A DNA stretch of 64,000 nt from Simplicispira hankyongi. GTDB lineage: Bacteria > Pseudomonadota > Gammaproteobacteria > Burkholderiales > Burkholderiaceae_C. Below the pieces are notes generated by a model. That model saw only the letters and a list, made by a program, of their open reading frames with translations, had not been told where the DNA came from and did not search any database. Below are positions 7,875 to 16,095 of this stretch, piece by piece (position 1 is the first letter of the stretch; every line of letters starts with the position of its first letter). Location: contig NZ_QXJC01000001.1 of assembly GCF_003570885.1 (NCBI RefSeq), forward strand, positions 372,001 through 436,000, read 5' to 3'. Made by a program: the position numbers and the translations under genes.

Positions 7875-9061
7875 AACGCTGGATTCCCTGGATCGCCGTG
7901 GCTATCGTCGTTGCCGTGGTGGCCGCTGGCGCCTTGCGCGCAATCGCAGCGCGCAAGGCGCAGCAACAAATAGCCAGTAGCGCGCGCGCCGAACGCGTGG
8001 TGATGGAGGTTGCGCCCGGCGAGGTATTTGCCCTGCGTTCGCGCGAACTCACGCTGGGCATCCCCGTTTCGGGTGCGGTGCGTGCGGTGCAGTCGGCCAC
8101 CATCAAGGCGCGGGTCGCGGGTGAGCTGCAAGACCTGAACCTGCGCGAAGGCGATGCCGTGCACGCCGGCCAGGTGGTGGCGCGGATCGACGCGACCGAA
8201 ACCCAGGCGCGCGTGCGCCAGGCGCAGCAGCAGGCCGACGCGGCCCGCGCGCAGGTGGCGATCAGCCAGCGGCAGTTCGACAACAACCAGGCGCTGGTGG
8301 CACAGGGCTTCATTTCGAAAACGGCGCTCGACACCTCACAGGCCAGCCTGGATGCCGCCAAGGCCTCGTACCAGGCAGGCGTGGCGGCGGCCGACGTAGC
8401 GCGCAAGTCGCTTGCCGACACGGTGCTCAAGAGCCCTATTGACGGCTTTGTCTCGCAGCGCCTGGTGCAAAACGGCGAACGCGTGGCCGTGGATGCGCGC
8501 ATCCTCGAAGTCGTGGACCTGTCGAAACTCGAAGTCGAAGCGCTGGTGCCAGCCGCCGACGCCGCACAAGTGCGGGTCGGCCAGACGGCCAGCCTGCAAC
8601 TGGAAGGCACTCACGATGGCCTGCAGGCGCGCGTGGTGCGCATCAGCCCGAGCGCACAAACCGGCACGCGCGCTGTGCCCGTTTACCTGGCGATCGACAA
8701 CACCACCGCCCTGCCTGGCCTGCGCCAAGGGGTGTATCTGCAGGGCACGCTCGCAGCCGGTACGCAGCAGGCCTTGGCCGTGCCGCTCGATGCCGTGCGA
8801 ACCGACCAGGCCGAGCCGTATTTGCAGGTGGCCGAGAGCGGCCAGGTAGCGCACCACGTTGTCCGCCTGGGGGCACGCACTTTGATGGACGGCGCGACCT
8901 GGGTGGCGGTGCAAGGCGTGGCCGAGGGCGCGCAGGTGCTCGCGGCCCGCGTGGGCGCCCTGCCCGTGGGCACCGCGCTGCGCCTGCCCGAGCCCACTTC
9001 TCAGCCGCCTGCTGCGGCCCCAGCACTGCCCCAGGCCACTGCAGCCTCTGCAGCGCACTGA
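7871..9061 (+). CDS. RND efflux periplasmic adaptor subunit (HlyD/AcrA family)
   Basis: This 396-residue membrane fusion protein links the inner membrane pump to an outer membrane channel. It has one N-terminal membrane anchor (WIPWIAVAIVVAVVAAGAL), a lipoyl domain split around a coiled-coil hairpin of about 80 residues rich in Ala, Gln and Arg, and beta-barrel domains further on (VVDLSKLEVEALVPAADA). The ATG at 7871 overlaps the regulator's stop. The C-terminal 25 residues are Pro/Ala rich. The pump gene follows after 24 bases. Confidence 0.93.
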   Translation: MKRWIPWIAVAIVVAVVAAGALRAIAARKAQQQIASSARAERVVMEVAPGEVFALRSRELTLGIPVSGAVRAVQSATIKARVAGELQDLNLREGDAVHAGQVVARIDATETQARVRQAQQQADAARAQVAISQRQFDNNQALVAQGFISKTALDTSQASLDAAKASYQAGVAAADVARKSLADTVLKSPIDGFVSQRLVQNGERVAVDARILEVVDLSKLEVEALVPAADAAQVRVGQTASLQLEGTHDGLQARVVRISPSAQTGTRAVPVYLAIDNTTALPGLRQGVYLQGTLAAGTQQALAVPLDAVRTDQAEPYLQVAESGQVAHHVVRLGARTLMDGATWVAVQGVAEGAQVLAARVGALPVGTALRLPEPTSQPPAAAPALPQATAASAAH

Positions 9062-9085
9062 CACCGGCGTCTGCCAGGCCCCGCC

Positions 9086-12000
9086 ATGTGGTTTACCAAA
9101 GTCAGTTTGCGCAACCCCGTGTTTGCCACGATGGTGATGCTCGCCTTCGTGGTGCTGGGGGTGTTTTCTTACCAGCGGCTCAAGGTCGATCAGTTTCCCG
9201 ACATCGATTTTCCGGTGGTGGTGGTCACCACCGAATACCCGGGCGCATCGCCCGAGATCGTTGAGAGCGAAGTCACCAAGAAGATCGAGGAAGGCGTCAA
9301 TTCCGTGGCAGGCATCAATGCCCTGACCTCGCGCAGCTACGAAGGCAGCTCGGTCGTCATCATCGAATTCGATCTCAATGTCGATGGCCGCAAGGCCGCC
9401 GAGGACGTACGCGAGAAGGTGGCCAGCGTACGCCCCTTGCTGCGCGACGAGGTAAAAGAGCCGCGCGTGCTGCGCTTTGACCCTGCCAGCCGGCCGGTCT
9501 GGTCGCTGGCCGTGCTGCCCACGGCAGACGCAAAAGCCCCGCTGTCGGCCGAGGCGCTGACCACCTGGGCCGACCAGACGCTACGGAAGCGCCTGGAGAA
9601 CGTGCGCGGCGTGGGTGCGGTGAATCTGGTGGGGGCCACGCGGCGCGAGATCAACATCTACCTGCAGCCGCAAGCGCTGGAAGCGTTTGGCATCACGCCC
9701 GAGCAGGTGGTGAACGCCGTGCGCAGTGAAAACCAGGATCTGCCGCTGGGCGCCATCCGCTCGCTGAACCAGGAGCGCGTGGTGCAGATCGACGCGCGCA
9801 TACAACGGCCCGAGGATTTCGGCCGCATCATCGTCGCCCGAAAAGGGGATGCACCGGTGCGCATCGAGCAGGTAGCGCGGGTGGAAGACGGCGCCGAAGA
9901 GGTCGAAAGCCTGGCGCTCTACAACGGCCAGCGCACGCTGCTGCTGTCGGTGCAGAAGGCGCAGGGCGAGAACACCATCGAGGTGGTCGACGGCCTGAAT
10001 GCGGCGGTGGCCACGCTGCGCGCCGAGCTGCCCGCAGGCGTGCGGCTGGAGACGATTGGCGACAGCGCGCGCCCGATCCGCGTGGCGGTGGAAAACGTGC
10101 GCGAGACGCTGATCGAAGGCGCGGCGCTCACCGTGCTGATCGTCTTTCTGTTCCTCAACTCCTGGCGCTCCACGGTCATTACCGGCCTGACGCTGCCGAT
10201 CTCCATCATCGGCACCTTTTTGTTCATGTACTGGTTTGGCTTCACCATCAACATGATCACGCTGATGGCGCTTTCCCTGTGCGTGGGCCTGCTGATCGAC
10301 GACGCCATCGTGGTGCGCGAGAACATCGTGCGCCACGTGCAGATGGGCAAGGGGAGCTTCGCCGCCGCCATGGACGGCACGCAGGAGATTGGCCTGGCAG
10401 TGCTGGCGACGTCGCTGTCCATCGTCGCGGTGTTCCTGCCGATTGGCTTCATGGGCGGCATCATCGGCAAGTTCTTCCACGAGTTTGGCATCACCATCGT
10501 CGCGGCGGTGCTGATCTCGATGTTTGTCAGTTTCACGCTGGACCCCATGCTGTCGTCGCTCTGGGAAGACCCCAGCATTCACGTACACGGCAAGCGCGTG
10601 GAAGACCGCAGCCGGTACGGCCGCACCATCGGCCGGGTGACGGGCTGGTTCGACGACGCCACGGAAAGCCTGGCACAGGGCTACCAGAAGGTACTGGGCT
10701 GGGCGCTGGTGCACAAGCTGAAAACCTTGGCGCTGGCGCTGGGCATTTTTGTGCTGAGCATTTTCATGGTGCCGCTGCTGGGCACCGAGTTCGTTCCCGC
10801 TGCCGATTTTTCTGAAACCACGATCAATTTCTATACCCCTGTGGGCTCGTCACTGGAGGCCACCGAGGCCAAGGCGCGCCAGGTGGAGGCCGTGGTGCGC
10901 GAATTCCCCGAGGTGCGCTATACGCTGGCCACACTCAACACCGGCAGCGCGCAGGGCAAAATTTACGGCAGCATTTACGTGCGCCTGACGGACCGAAAAG
11001 ACCGCAAGCGCGACGTGGGCGTGATGTCCGCCCTGCTGCGCGAGCGCCTGCACCAGATAGCCGGCATCACCGTCACGCATGTCGGCCTGCTGGACCCGGT
11101 GGGCGGACAAAAGCAGATCGAGTTTTCTCTGCAGGGGCAGGATTTGCAGGAACTTGAACGCCTGACCCGGCAGGTGACGGCGCGGCTCAAGGACATTCCG
11201 GGCTTGGTCGATCTCGATTCCAGCCTGAAGGCAGACAAGCCGGTGATTGCCGTCGATCTGCGGCGCGACGCGGCCTCTGACCTGGGCCTCTCGGTGGGCT
11301 CGGTTGCGGCCAGCCTGCGCACCCTGATTGCCGGCCAGACAGTGGGCAACTGGCGCGCGCCCAACGACGAGACCTACGACGTGAACGTGCGCCTGGCGCC
11401 AGAGGCACGCACCACGCCAGCGCAAATTGGGCGCCTGCCCTTCACCCTGGCAGCGGCTGGTGGCGGCACGCGCACGGTGCGCCTGGACCAGGTGGCGCAG
11501 GTGCGCGAATCCACCGGGCCCAACCAGATCAACCGGCGCGACATGACACGCGAAGTGGCCATCAACGCCAACGTCTACCACCGGTCTACCGGCGAAGTGT
11601 CGGACGACATCCGCAAGGTGCTCGACCAGACAACATTCCCACCCGGCTACCGCTACCAGTTTGGCGGTTCGACCAAGAACATGGCCGAAGCCTTTGGCTA
11701 CGCCATCTCGGCCCTGCTGCTGGCCATCGTCTTCATCTACATGATTCTGGCCAGCCAGTTCAAGAGCTTTCTGCAGCCGCTGGCGCTGATGACGGCGCTG
11801 CCGCTGACCTTGATTGGCGTGGTGCTGGCCCTGCTGATCTTTGGCTCCGCGCTGTCGATGTTTTCCATCATCGGCGTGGTGATGCTGATGGGCCTGGTCA
11901 CCAAGAATGCCATCTTGCTGGTGGACTTTGCCATCCGCTCGCGTGAGGACCATGTGGGCGACGACGGCACGGTGCAAGCCGGCCTGCCGCGCAGCGAGGC

Positions 12001-12250
12001 GCTGCTGCTGGCGGCACGCGTGCGGCTGCGCCCCATTCTGATGACCACGCTGGCCATGATCTTCGGCATGCTGCCGCTGGCCTTCGCCATGAGCGAAGGC
12101 TCGGAGCAGCGCGCGCCCATGGGCCAGGCCGTGATCGGCGGTGTCATTACCTCGTCGCTGCTGACCTTGGTGGTGGTGCCCGTCGTGTACTGCTACATGG
12201 ACGACCTGGCGGGCTGGGCGCGCCGCAAATGGCGCGGGGGCAGCGCCTAA
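9086..12250 (+). CDS. RND multidrug efflux permease (AcrB/HAE1 family)
   Basis: A 1054-residue proton-driven inner membrane pump. Typical features are the start WFTKVSLRNPVFATMVML, two large periplasmic loops, the first-half membrane helices with GLLIDDAIVVREN (the proton-relay aspartates), and the second-half helix with GLVTKNAILLVDFA. Both six-helix halves are complete, so it should be functional. It lies between the adaptor gene and pcm. The TolC-type channel gene is in the same run after two small genes. Its substrates cannot be read from sequence; a TetR-controlled system suggests toxic hydrophobic compounds. Confidence 0.95.
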   Translation: MWFTKVSLRNPVFATMVMLAFVVLGVFSYQRLKVDQFPDIDFPVVVVTTEYPGASPEIVESEVTKKIEEGVNSVAGINALTSRSYEGSSVVIIEFDLNVDGRKAAEDVREKVASVRPLLRDEVKEPRVLRFDPASRPVWSLAVLPTADAKAPLSAEALTTWADQTLRKRLENVRGVGAVNLVGATRREINIYLQPQALEAFGITPEQVVNAVRSENQDLPLGAIRSLNQERVVQIDARIQRPEDFGRIIVARKGDAPVRIEQVARVEDGAEEVESLALYNGQRTLLLSVQKAQGENTIEVVDGLNAAVATLRAELPAGVRLETIGDSARPIRVAVENVRETLIEGAALTVLIVFLFLNSWRSTVITGLTLPISIIGTFLFMYWFGFTINMITLMALSLCVGLLIDDAIVVRENIVRHVQMGKGSFAAAMDGTQEIGLAVLATSLSIVAVFLPIGFMGGIIGKFFHEFGITIVAAVLISMFVSFTLDPMLSSLWEDPSIHVHGKRVEDRSRYGRTIGRVTGWFDDATESLAQGYQKVLGWALVHKLKTLALALGIFVLSIFMVPLLGTEFVPAADFSETTINFYTPVGSSLEATEAKARQVEAVVREFPEVRYTLATLNTGSAQGKIYGSIYVRLTDRKDRKRDVGVMSALLRERLHQIAGITVTHVGLLDPVGGQKQIEFSLQGQDLQELERLTRQVTARLKDIPGLVDLDSSLKADKPVIAVDLRRDAASDLGLSVGSVAASLRTLIAGQTVGNWRAPNDETYDVNVRLAPEARTTPAQIGRLPFTLAAAGGGTRTVRLDQVAQVRESTGPNQINRRDMTREVAINANVYHRSTGEVSDDIRKVLDQTTFPPGYRYQFGGSTKNMAEAFGYAISALLLAIVFIYMILASQFKSFLQPLALMTALPLTLIGVVLALLIFGSALSMFSIIGVVMLMGLVTKNAILLVDFAIRSREDHVGDDGTVQAGLPRSEALLLAARVRLRPILMTTLAMIFGMLPLAFAMSEGSEQRAPMGQAVIGGVITSSLLTLVVVPVVYCYMDDLAGWARRKWRGGSA

Positions 12251-12303
12251 AATCAAGGGTTTGCCCTGAATGCCCTCCCCCTTTTCCTCTCGGAGACTGT
12301 CCC

Positions 12304-13011
12304 ATGAATATGCCCATTAATCCTTCTGCCCATCCCGATGCCGCACTTGAGCAGGCGCGCTTCAACATGATCGAGCAGCAGATCCGCCCCTGGGAGGTGT
12401 ACGACGGCCAGACGCTCGACGCACTGGGCCGCGTGCGCCGTGAGGATTTCGTCCCGCCCGCCTACCGCAGCCTGGCCTTCATGGACATCCAGATTCCCCT
12501 TCGCGGCAATGCCGAAGAGGCGCTGCGCAAAGGCGAATGCATGCTCTCGCCCAAGGTGGAGGCGCGCCTCATGCAAGACCTGCTGATCACCCGCAACGAC
12601 CGCGTGCTGGAAATCGGCGCCGGCTCGGGCTTCATGGCAGCGCTGCTGGCACAGGTCGCCGACCAGGTGGTGAGCCTGGAGATTGAACCCGAACTGGCGC
12701 AAATGGCACTGGACAACCTCAGGCGCGCCGGTGTGCGCAACGCTGCCGTGCGCGTGGCCGATGGTTCGAGCCTGATTCCCGATGGCCCATTTGACGTGAT
12801 TTTGCTCAGCGGCTCGGTCGCATCCGTGCCGCAAGAGTTGCTGGCCTTGCTGCGTGACGGCGGCCGCCTGGCCGCCATCGTTGGCGAAGAGCCCATGATG
12901 CGCGCCACCATCGTGCGCCGCCAGGGTGAACGCTTCGAAACCATCCAGCCCTGGGACACGGTTGCGCCGCGCCTGCGCAACTTCCCGGAGCCCTCGGCAT
13001 TTCGCTTCTGA
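12304..13011 (+). CDS. pcm: protein-L-isoaspartate O-methyltransferase family protein
   Basis: A SAM-dependent methyltransferase of 235 residues. It has the family start ARFNMIEQQIRPWEV, the segment LSPKVEARLMQDLL and the SAM-binding glycine motif VLEIGAGSGFMAALLA. Pcm repairs isoaspartyl damage in proteins; bacterial members next to rhodanese and TolC genes form a distinct branch whose target is not proven. A GGAGA ribosome-binding site precedes the ATG. It starts 53 bases after the RND pump and is followed after 10 bases by a rhodanese gene. Confidence 0.9.
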   Translation: MNMPINPSAHPDAALEQARFNMIEQQIRPWEVYDGQTLDALGRVRREDFVPPAYRSLAFMDIQIPLRGNAEEALRKGECMLSPKVEARLMQDLLITRNDRVLEIGAGSGFMAALLAQVADQVVSLEIEPELAQMALDNLRRAGVRNAAVRVADGSSLIPDGPFDVILLSGSVASVPQELLALLRDGGRLAAIVGEEPMMRATIVRRQGERFETIQPWDTVAPRLRNFPEPSAFRF

Positions 13012-13021
13012 GAGTACGCCA

Positions 13022-13360
13022 ATGGTCGATCAAGTGCGCCCCGCCGATCTCGCCGCATGGTTTGCCGCGGAACCCGCCGCCGCGCCGCTGGTGCTGGACG
13101 TGCGTGAGCCCTGGGAGCTGGCCATCGCCAGCGTCCAGGCCGCCGGCTTCGAAGTGCGCGCCATGCCCATGGCCAGCGTGCCGGCGCAGCTCGCTGCCCT
13201 GGACCCGGACCAGCCCGTGGCCTGCCTGTGCCACCACGGCGCACGCAGTTTCAACGTGGCGATGTTTCTGGAGCAGCGCGGCTTTGCGCGCGTGGCCAAC
13301 ATCACCGGCGGTATCAATGCCTGGTCTGCCGAGTGCGACTCCTCGGTGCCGCGCTACTGA
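13022..13360 (+). CDS. rhodanese-like domain protein
   Basis: A single-domain sulfurtransferase of 112 residues. The catalytic loop CHHGAR (Cys70 to Arg75) and the start LVLDVREPWEL fit the GlpE/PspE class, which moves a sulfane sulfur from a donor to an acceptor such as cyanide or a protein thiol. There is no signal peptide, so it acts in the cytoplasm. It lies 10 bases after pcm and 57 bases before the tolC-type gene, an order that I know from other Burkholderiales. Confidence 0.92.
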   Translation: MVDQVRPADLAAWFAAEPAAAPLVLDVREPWELAIASVQAAGFEVRAMPMASVPAQLAALDPDQPVACLCHHGARSFNVAMFLEQRGFARVANITGGINAWSAECDSSVPRY

Positions 13361-13417
13361 GGCGCACCCTGCCTTTCTGCCCCCTTTCGTTCGTTCCGAC
13401 TACTCCGAAAGACCTTC

Positions 13418-14752
13418 ATGCACCCGTGCCGGCTTGTACCCCTGTCTCTGGCTCTGGCCGCAGCGTTCGCTGCGCCCGCTCACGCACAAAGCCTGCTGGA
13501 GCTGGTGCAGTCCGCCAGCGAAACCGATTCCAGCTGGCAAGCCGCACGGGCGCAACTGGACGCGGCCGAAGGCCGCGCCGGCCAAGCACGTGCCGGGCTG
13601 CTGCCCAGTGCGGGGCTGTCAGCGGGCTGGTCCGTCGCGGATACCGAGATCAGCCGCCCGCCGATGGACTTCAGCACCGTGACGCAAAGCATCGCCATCA
13701 GCGCCTCGCAGCCGCTGTACCGCCCGGCCAATGGCATTGCCTACAAACAAGGCAAGCGCGGTGTCGATCTGGCGCGCGTGCAGCTCGAAGGGGCCACGCA
13801 AGACCTGCTGGTGCGCGTCAGCCAGGCCTATTTCGACGTGCTGGCGGCGCAGGACACCCTGGCCTCGGTGCAGGCCCAAAAGGCGGCCGTGGACGAACAG
13901 CTCGCCGCGGCCAAGCGCAATTTCGAGGTCGGCACCTCCACCATCACCGATTCGCGCGAAGCGCAGGCGCGCTTTGACCTGGTGCGTGCGCAAGAAATCG
14001 CGGCCGAGAACGACTTGCACGTCAAACGCCTGGCACTTGACCAGATCACAGGCCGCACCAATGCCGAGCCCTTGCCTTTGAGCCAACCGGTCCGCCCGCC
14101 CGAGCCCACGCCGCTGGACGTCAACACGTGGGTGCAGACGGCGCAGACCGAACAGCCCCAGGTGCGCGCGGCCGCCATTGCGCTAGACGTCGCCCGGCTG
14201 GAAACCAAGAAGGCCGAGACCGGCCACCTTCCCACCGTGGATTTGCAGGCCAGCTACGGTGTGGCGCACTACCCGCGGGGCTCCTCCACCATCCCGAACC
14301 TGAACACACGCGCCAACAACGCCAGCATCGGTGTAGCACTCAACGTGCCGCTGTTTGCCGGCTTTGCCGTGCAAAACCGCGTGCGCGAAACCTTGGCCCT
14401 GGAAGACAAGGCCAGCGCCGACCTTGAAACCGCCCGCCGCGCCATCGCACAGGCCACGCGCGCCGCCTACTTCGGGCTGGAGTCGGGCCGCAGCCAGGTC
14501 AGCGCCCTGGAAGCGGCCGAGCAATCGAGCAAGAGCGCGCTCGAAGCCAACCAGCTCGGCTACCAGGTGGGCGTGCGCATCAACATCGACGTGCTCAATG
14601 CCCAAAGCCAGCTCTACCAGACCCAGCGCGACCTGGCCCAGGCGCGCTACAACGTGCTGCTGGGCACGCTCAAGCTGCGCCAGGCGGCGGGCACGCTCAG
14701 CCTGGACGACGTGCGCAAAGTAGACGGTTTATTGGTTAAAAAAGCCCCCTAG
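13418..14752 (+). CDS. TolC family outer membrane channel protein
   Basis: A 444-residue outer membrane channel with a signal peptide ending at AHA-QS. The mature part shows the doubled TolC layout of long alpha-helical hairpins (for example AQAYFDVLAAQDTL-type helices and a matching second half with TRAAYFGLESGRSQVSALEAA). It probably serves the RND pump encoded upstream as well as other exporters. The last residues (LVKKAP) and the stop TAG lie in a palindromic repeat copy, so the C-terminus was set by that element. A carboxymuconolactone decarboxylase-like gene converges on it. Confidence 0.93.
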   Translation: MHPCRLVPLSLALAAAFAAPAHAQSLLELVQSASETDSSWQAARAQLDAAEGRAGQARAGLLPSAGLSAGWSVADTEISRPPMDFSTVTQSIAISASQPLYRPANGIAYKQGKRGVDLARVQLEGATQDLLVRVSQAYFDVLAAQDTLASVQAQKAAVDEQLAAAKRNFEVGTSTITDSREAQARFDLVRAQEIAAENDLHVKRLALDQITGRTNAEPLPLSQPVRPPEPTPLDVNTWVQTAQTEQPQVRAAAIALDVARLETKKAETGHLPTVDLQASYGVAHYPRGSSTIPNLNTRANNASIGVALNVPLFAGFAVQNRVRETLALEDKASADLETARRAIAQATRAAYFGLESGRSQVSALEAAEQSSKSALEANQLGYQVGVRINIDVLNAQSQLYQTQRDLAQARYNVLLGTLKLRQAAGTLSLDDVRKVDGLLVKKAP

Positions 14753-14785
14753 CGCAATACCATCAAGCGATGGTAGCTATATTTC
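14733..14785 (-). repeat. AGCGCTT palindromic repeat, copy C
   Basis: Reads AAAAAAGCCCCCTAGCGC, a loop, then AAGCGATGGTAGCTATA. It is the reverse orientation of the family, and mutated in both arms. Its CTAG supplies the tolC stop codon, and it lies between the convergent tolC and AhpD-like genes. Confidence 0.6.
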
Positions 14786-14814
14786 CTATAGCTCCCTACC
14801 GTTTCACCCCGCAC

Positions 14815-15168
14815 TCAAGCGGTGACACCGCCCTCTGGATGTGCATGCAGCATGGTGTCGAGCGCGAGCGCCGAGTGCGCATAGGCAGCGCCCGCGCGCA
14901 TCTCGGCCGACACCCAGATGGCTTCCATGATCTCGGCTTGCGTGGCACCCGCTTTGAGCGCCGCCTGCGTATGGCCACGAATGCAGTACGGGCACTGCGT
15001 CACATGCGCCACCGCCACCGCAATCAGTTGCTTGGTCTTGCTCGGCAATGCACCGTCGGCAAATACGGCAGCGCTAAAAGCCTTGAAGGCGTTGAGAGGC
15101 TCAGGCGCCAGTTCGCGGCGCTTGCGCGCAATGTCAGCGCTGGCGTGGGGATAGAGGGATTCGTCCAT
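14815..15168 (-). CDS. carboxymuconolactone decarboxylase / AhpD-like protein
   Basis: A 117-residue all-helical protein of the CMD family with the redox motif CPYCIRGH and conserved downstream AALKAGAT. The CxxC-x3-H arrangement is that of AhpD-like peroxidase partners rather than of true decarboxylases. An AAGGAG ribosome-binding site precedes the ATG. It is the last gene of a four-gene minus-strand run with a second CMD-family gene, DUF488 and a Rieske-FAD reductase. Confidence 0.9.
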   Translation of the reverse strand: MDESLYPHASADIARKRRELAPEPLNAFKAFSAAVFADGALPSKTKQLIAVAVAHVTQCPYCIRGHTQAALKAGATQAEIMEAIWVSAEMRAGAAYAHSALALDTMLHAHPEGGVTA

Positions 15169-15196
15169 AGGAAGCTCCTTTCAAAACCGAAATCGA

Positions 15197-15664
15197 TCAG
15201 GCTGCGCGGGCCTTGGGGGGCTGGTAGCTGCCTGCCTCGGAACGAAACGGGATCGCCAGGCGGTTCCAGCCGTTGATGGCGACGATGGCGAGCGTCAGGT
15301 CGACCAGCGCCTTTTCGTCGAACTGGCGGCGTACCTCGTCGTACAGCGCATCGGCAACACCGTGCGGGCCCAGTTGCGTCACGGCTTCGGACCAGGCCAG
15401 CGCGGCACGCTCGCGTTCCGAATAGAAGCTGGTTTCCCGCCAGGCGGGCAGCAGGTACAGGCGTTGCTCGGTTTCTCCGGCGGCGCGTGCGTCCTTGGTG
15501 TGCATGTCCAGGCAGTAGGCGCAGCCGTTGATTTGCGACACGCGTGTCTTCACCAGTTCCAGCAGGCTGTGCTCCAGGCCAGACTGGCGCACGTAGTTCT
15601 CCAGTCCCAGCATGGCCTGGAAGGCGGCCGGAGCGGCTTGTTTGTAATCAAGGCGTGGTTGCAT
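15197..15664 (-). CDS. carboxymuconolactone decarboxylase family protein
   Basis: A 155-residue CMD/AhpD-like protein with the redox motif CAYCLDMH and the extended C-terminal half (LVDLTLAIVAINGWNRLAIP) typical of the YnjA/Pseudomonas peroxidase-related subgroup. The start at 15664 (MQPRLDYKQ) has an AAGGAGC ribosome-binding site; a longer frame adds 16 residues without support. It lies 28 bases before the second CMD gene and 44 bases after DUF488. A thiol-dependent peroxidase or oxidative stress role is likely. Confidence 0.9.
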   Translation of the reverse strand: MQPRLDYKQAAPAAFQAMLGLENYVRQSGLEHSLLELVKTRVSQINGCAYCLDMHTKDARAAGETEQRLYLLPAWRETSFYSERERAALAWSEAVTQLGPHGVADALYDEVRRQFDEKALVDLTLAIVAINGWNRLAIPFRSEAGSYQPPKARAA

Positions 15665-15708
15665 GGAAAGCTCCTTCAAAAGTGTGCGGTTCGGTTGCGG
15701 TGCGCCCT

Positions 15709-16095
15709 TCATGGCGCTGCCGCTCTATCGGGTGCCAGCAGCAAGGCGCGCACCACCACCGCGTTGTTGTGGGCTTCGTCGTGTGCGCCATAGACCAGGG
15801 TCACCGTGCCGCTGCGCGCCCGTGCACGCAAGGCGTCCAGCGCCTCGGCCTGGGAGTGCAGCTCGGTTGCGTAGCGTTTTTGGAACTCGGCCCAGCGCGC
15901 CGGATCGTGGCCAAACCATTGGCGCAGTGCCGTGCTGGGCGCAAGCTCCTTGGCCCATTGGTCCAGCGCCAGTGCTTCCTTCTTGACGCCGCGCGGCCAC
16001 AAGCGGTCGATGAGGATACGCGTGCCGTCTTCCGGCGCGGGCGGTTCGTAGGCGCGCTTGATCAGCACATGGCTGGCAGGCACCGGGTGGGTCAT
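15709..16095 (-). CDS. DUF488 family protein (YeaO-like)
   Basis: A 128-residue protein with the DUF488 signature ILIDRLWPRGVKKEALALD and LVYGAHDEAHNNAVVV near the end. The family function is unknown; members often sit near stress or redox genes. The start ATG overlaps the stop of the upstream Rieske-FAD reductase gene by four bases (ATGA), so the two are translationally coupled. A longer in-frame ORF is a shadow of the reductase gene. Confidence 0.88.
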   Translation of the reverse strand: MTHPVPASHVLIKRAYEPPAPEDGTRILIDRLWPRGVKKEALALDQWAKELAPSTALRQWFGHDPARWAEFQKRYATELHSQAEALDALRARARSGTVTLVYGAHDEAHNNAVVVRALLLAPDRAAAP

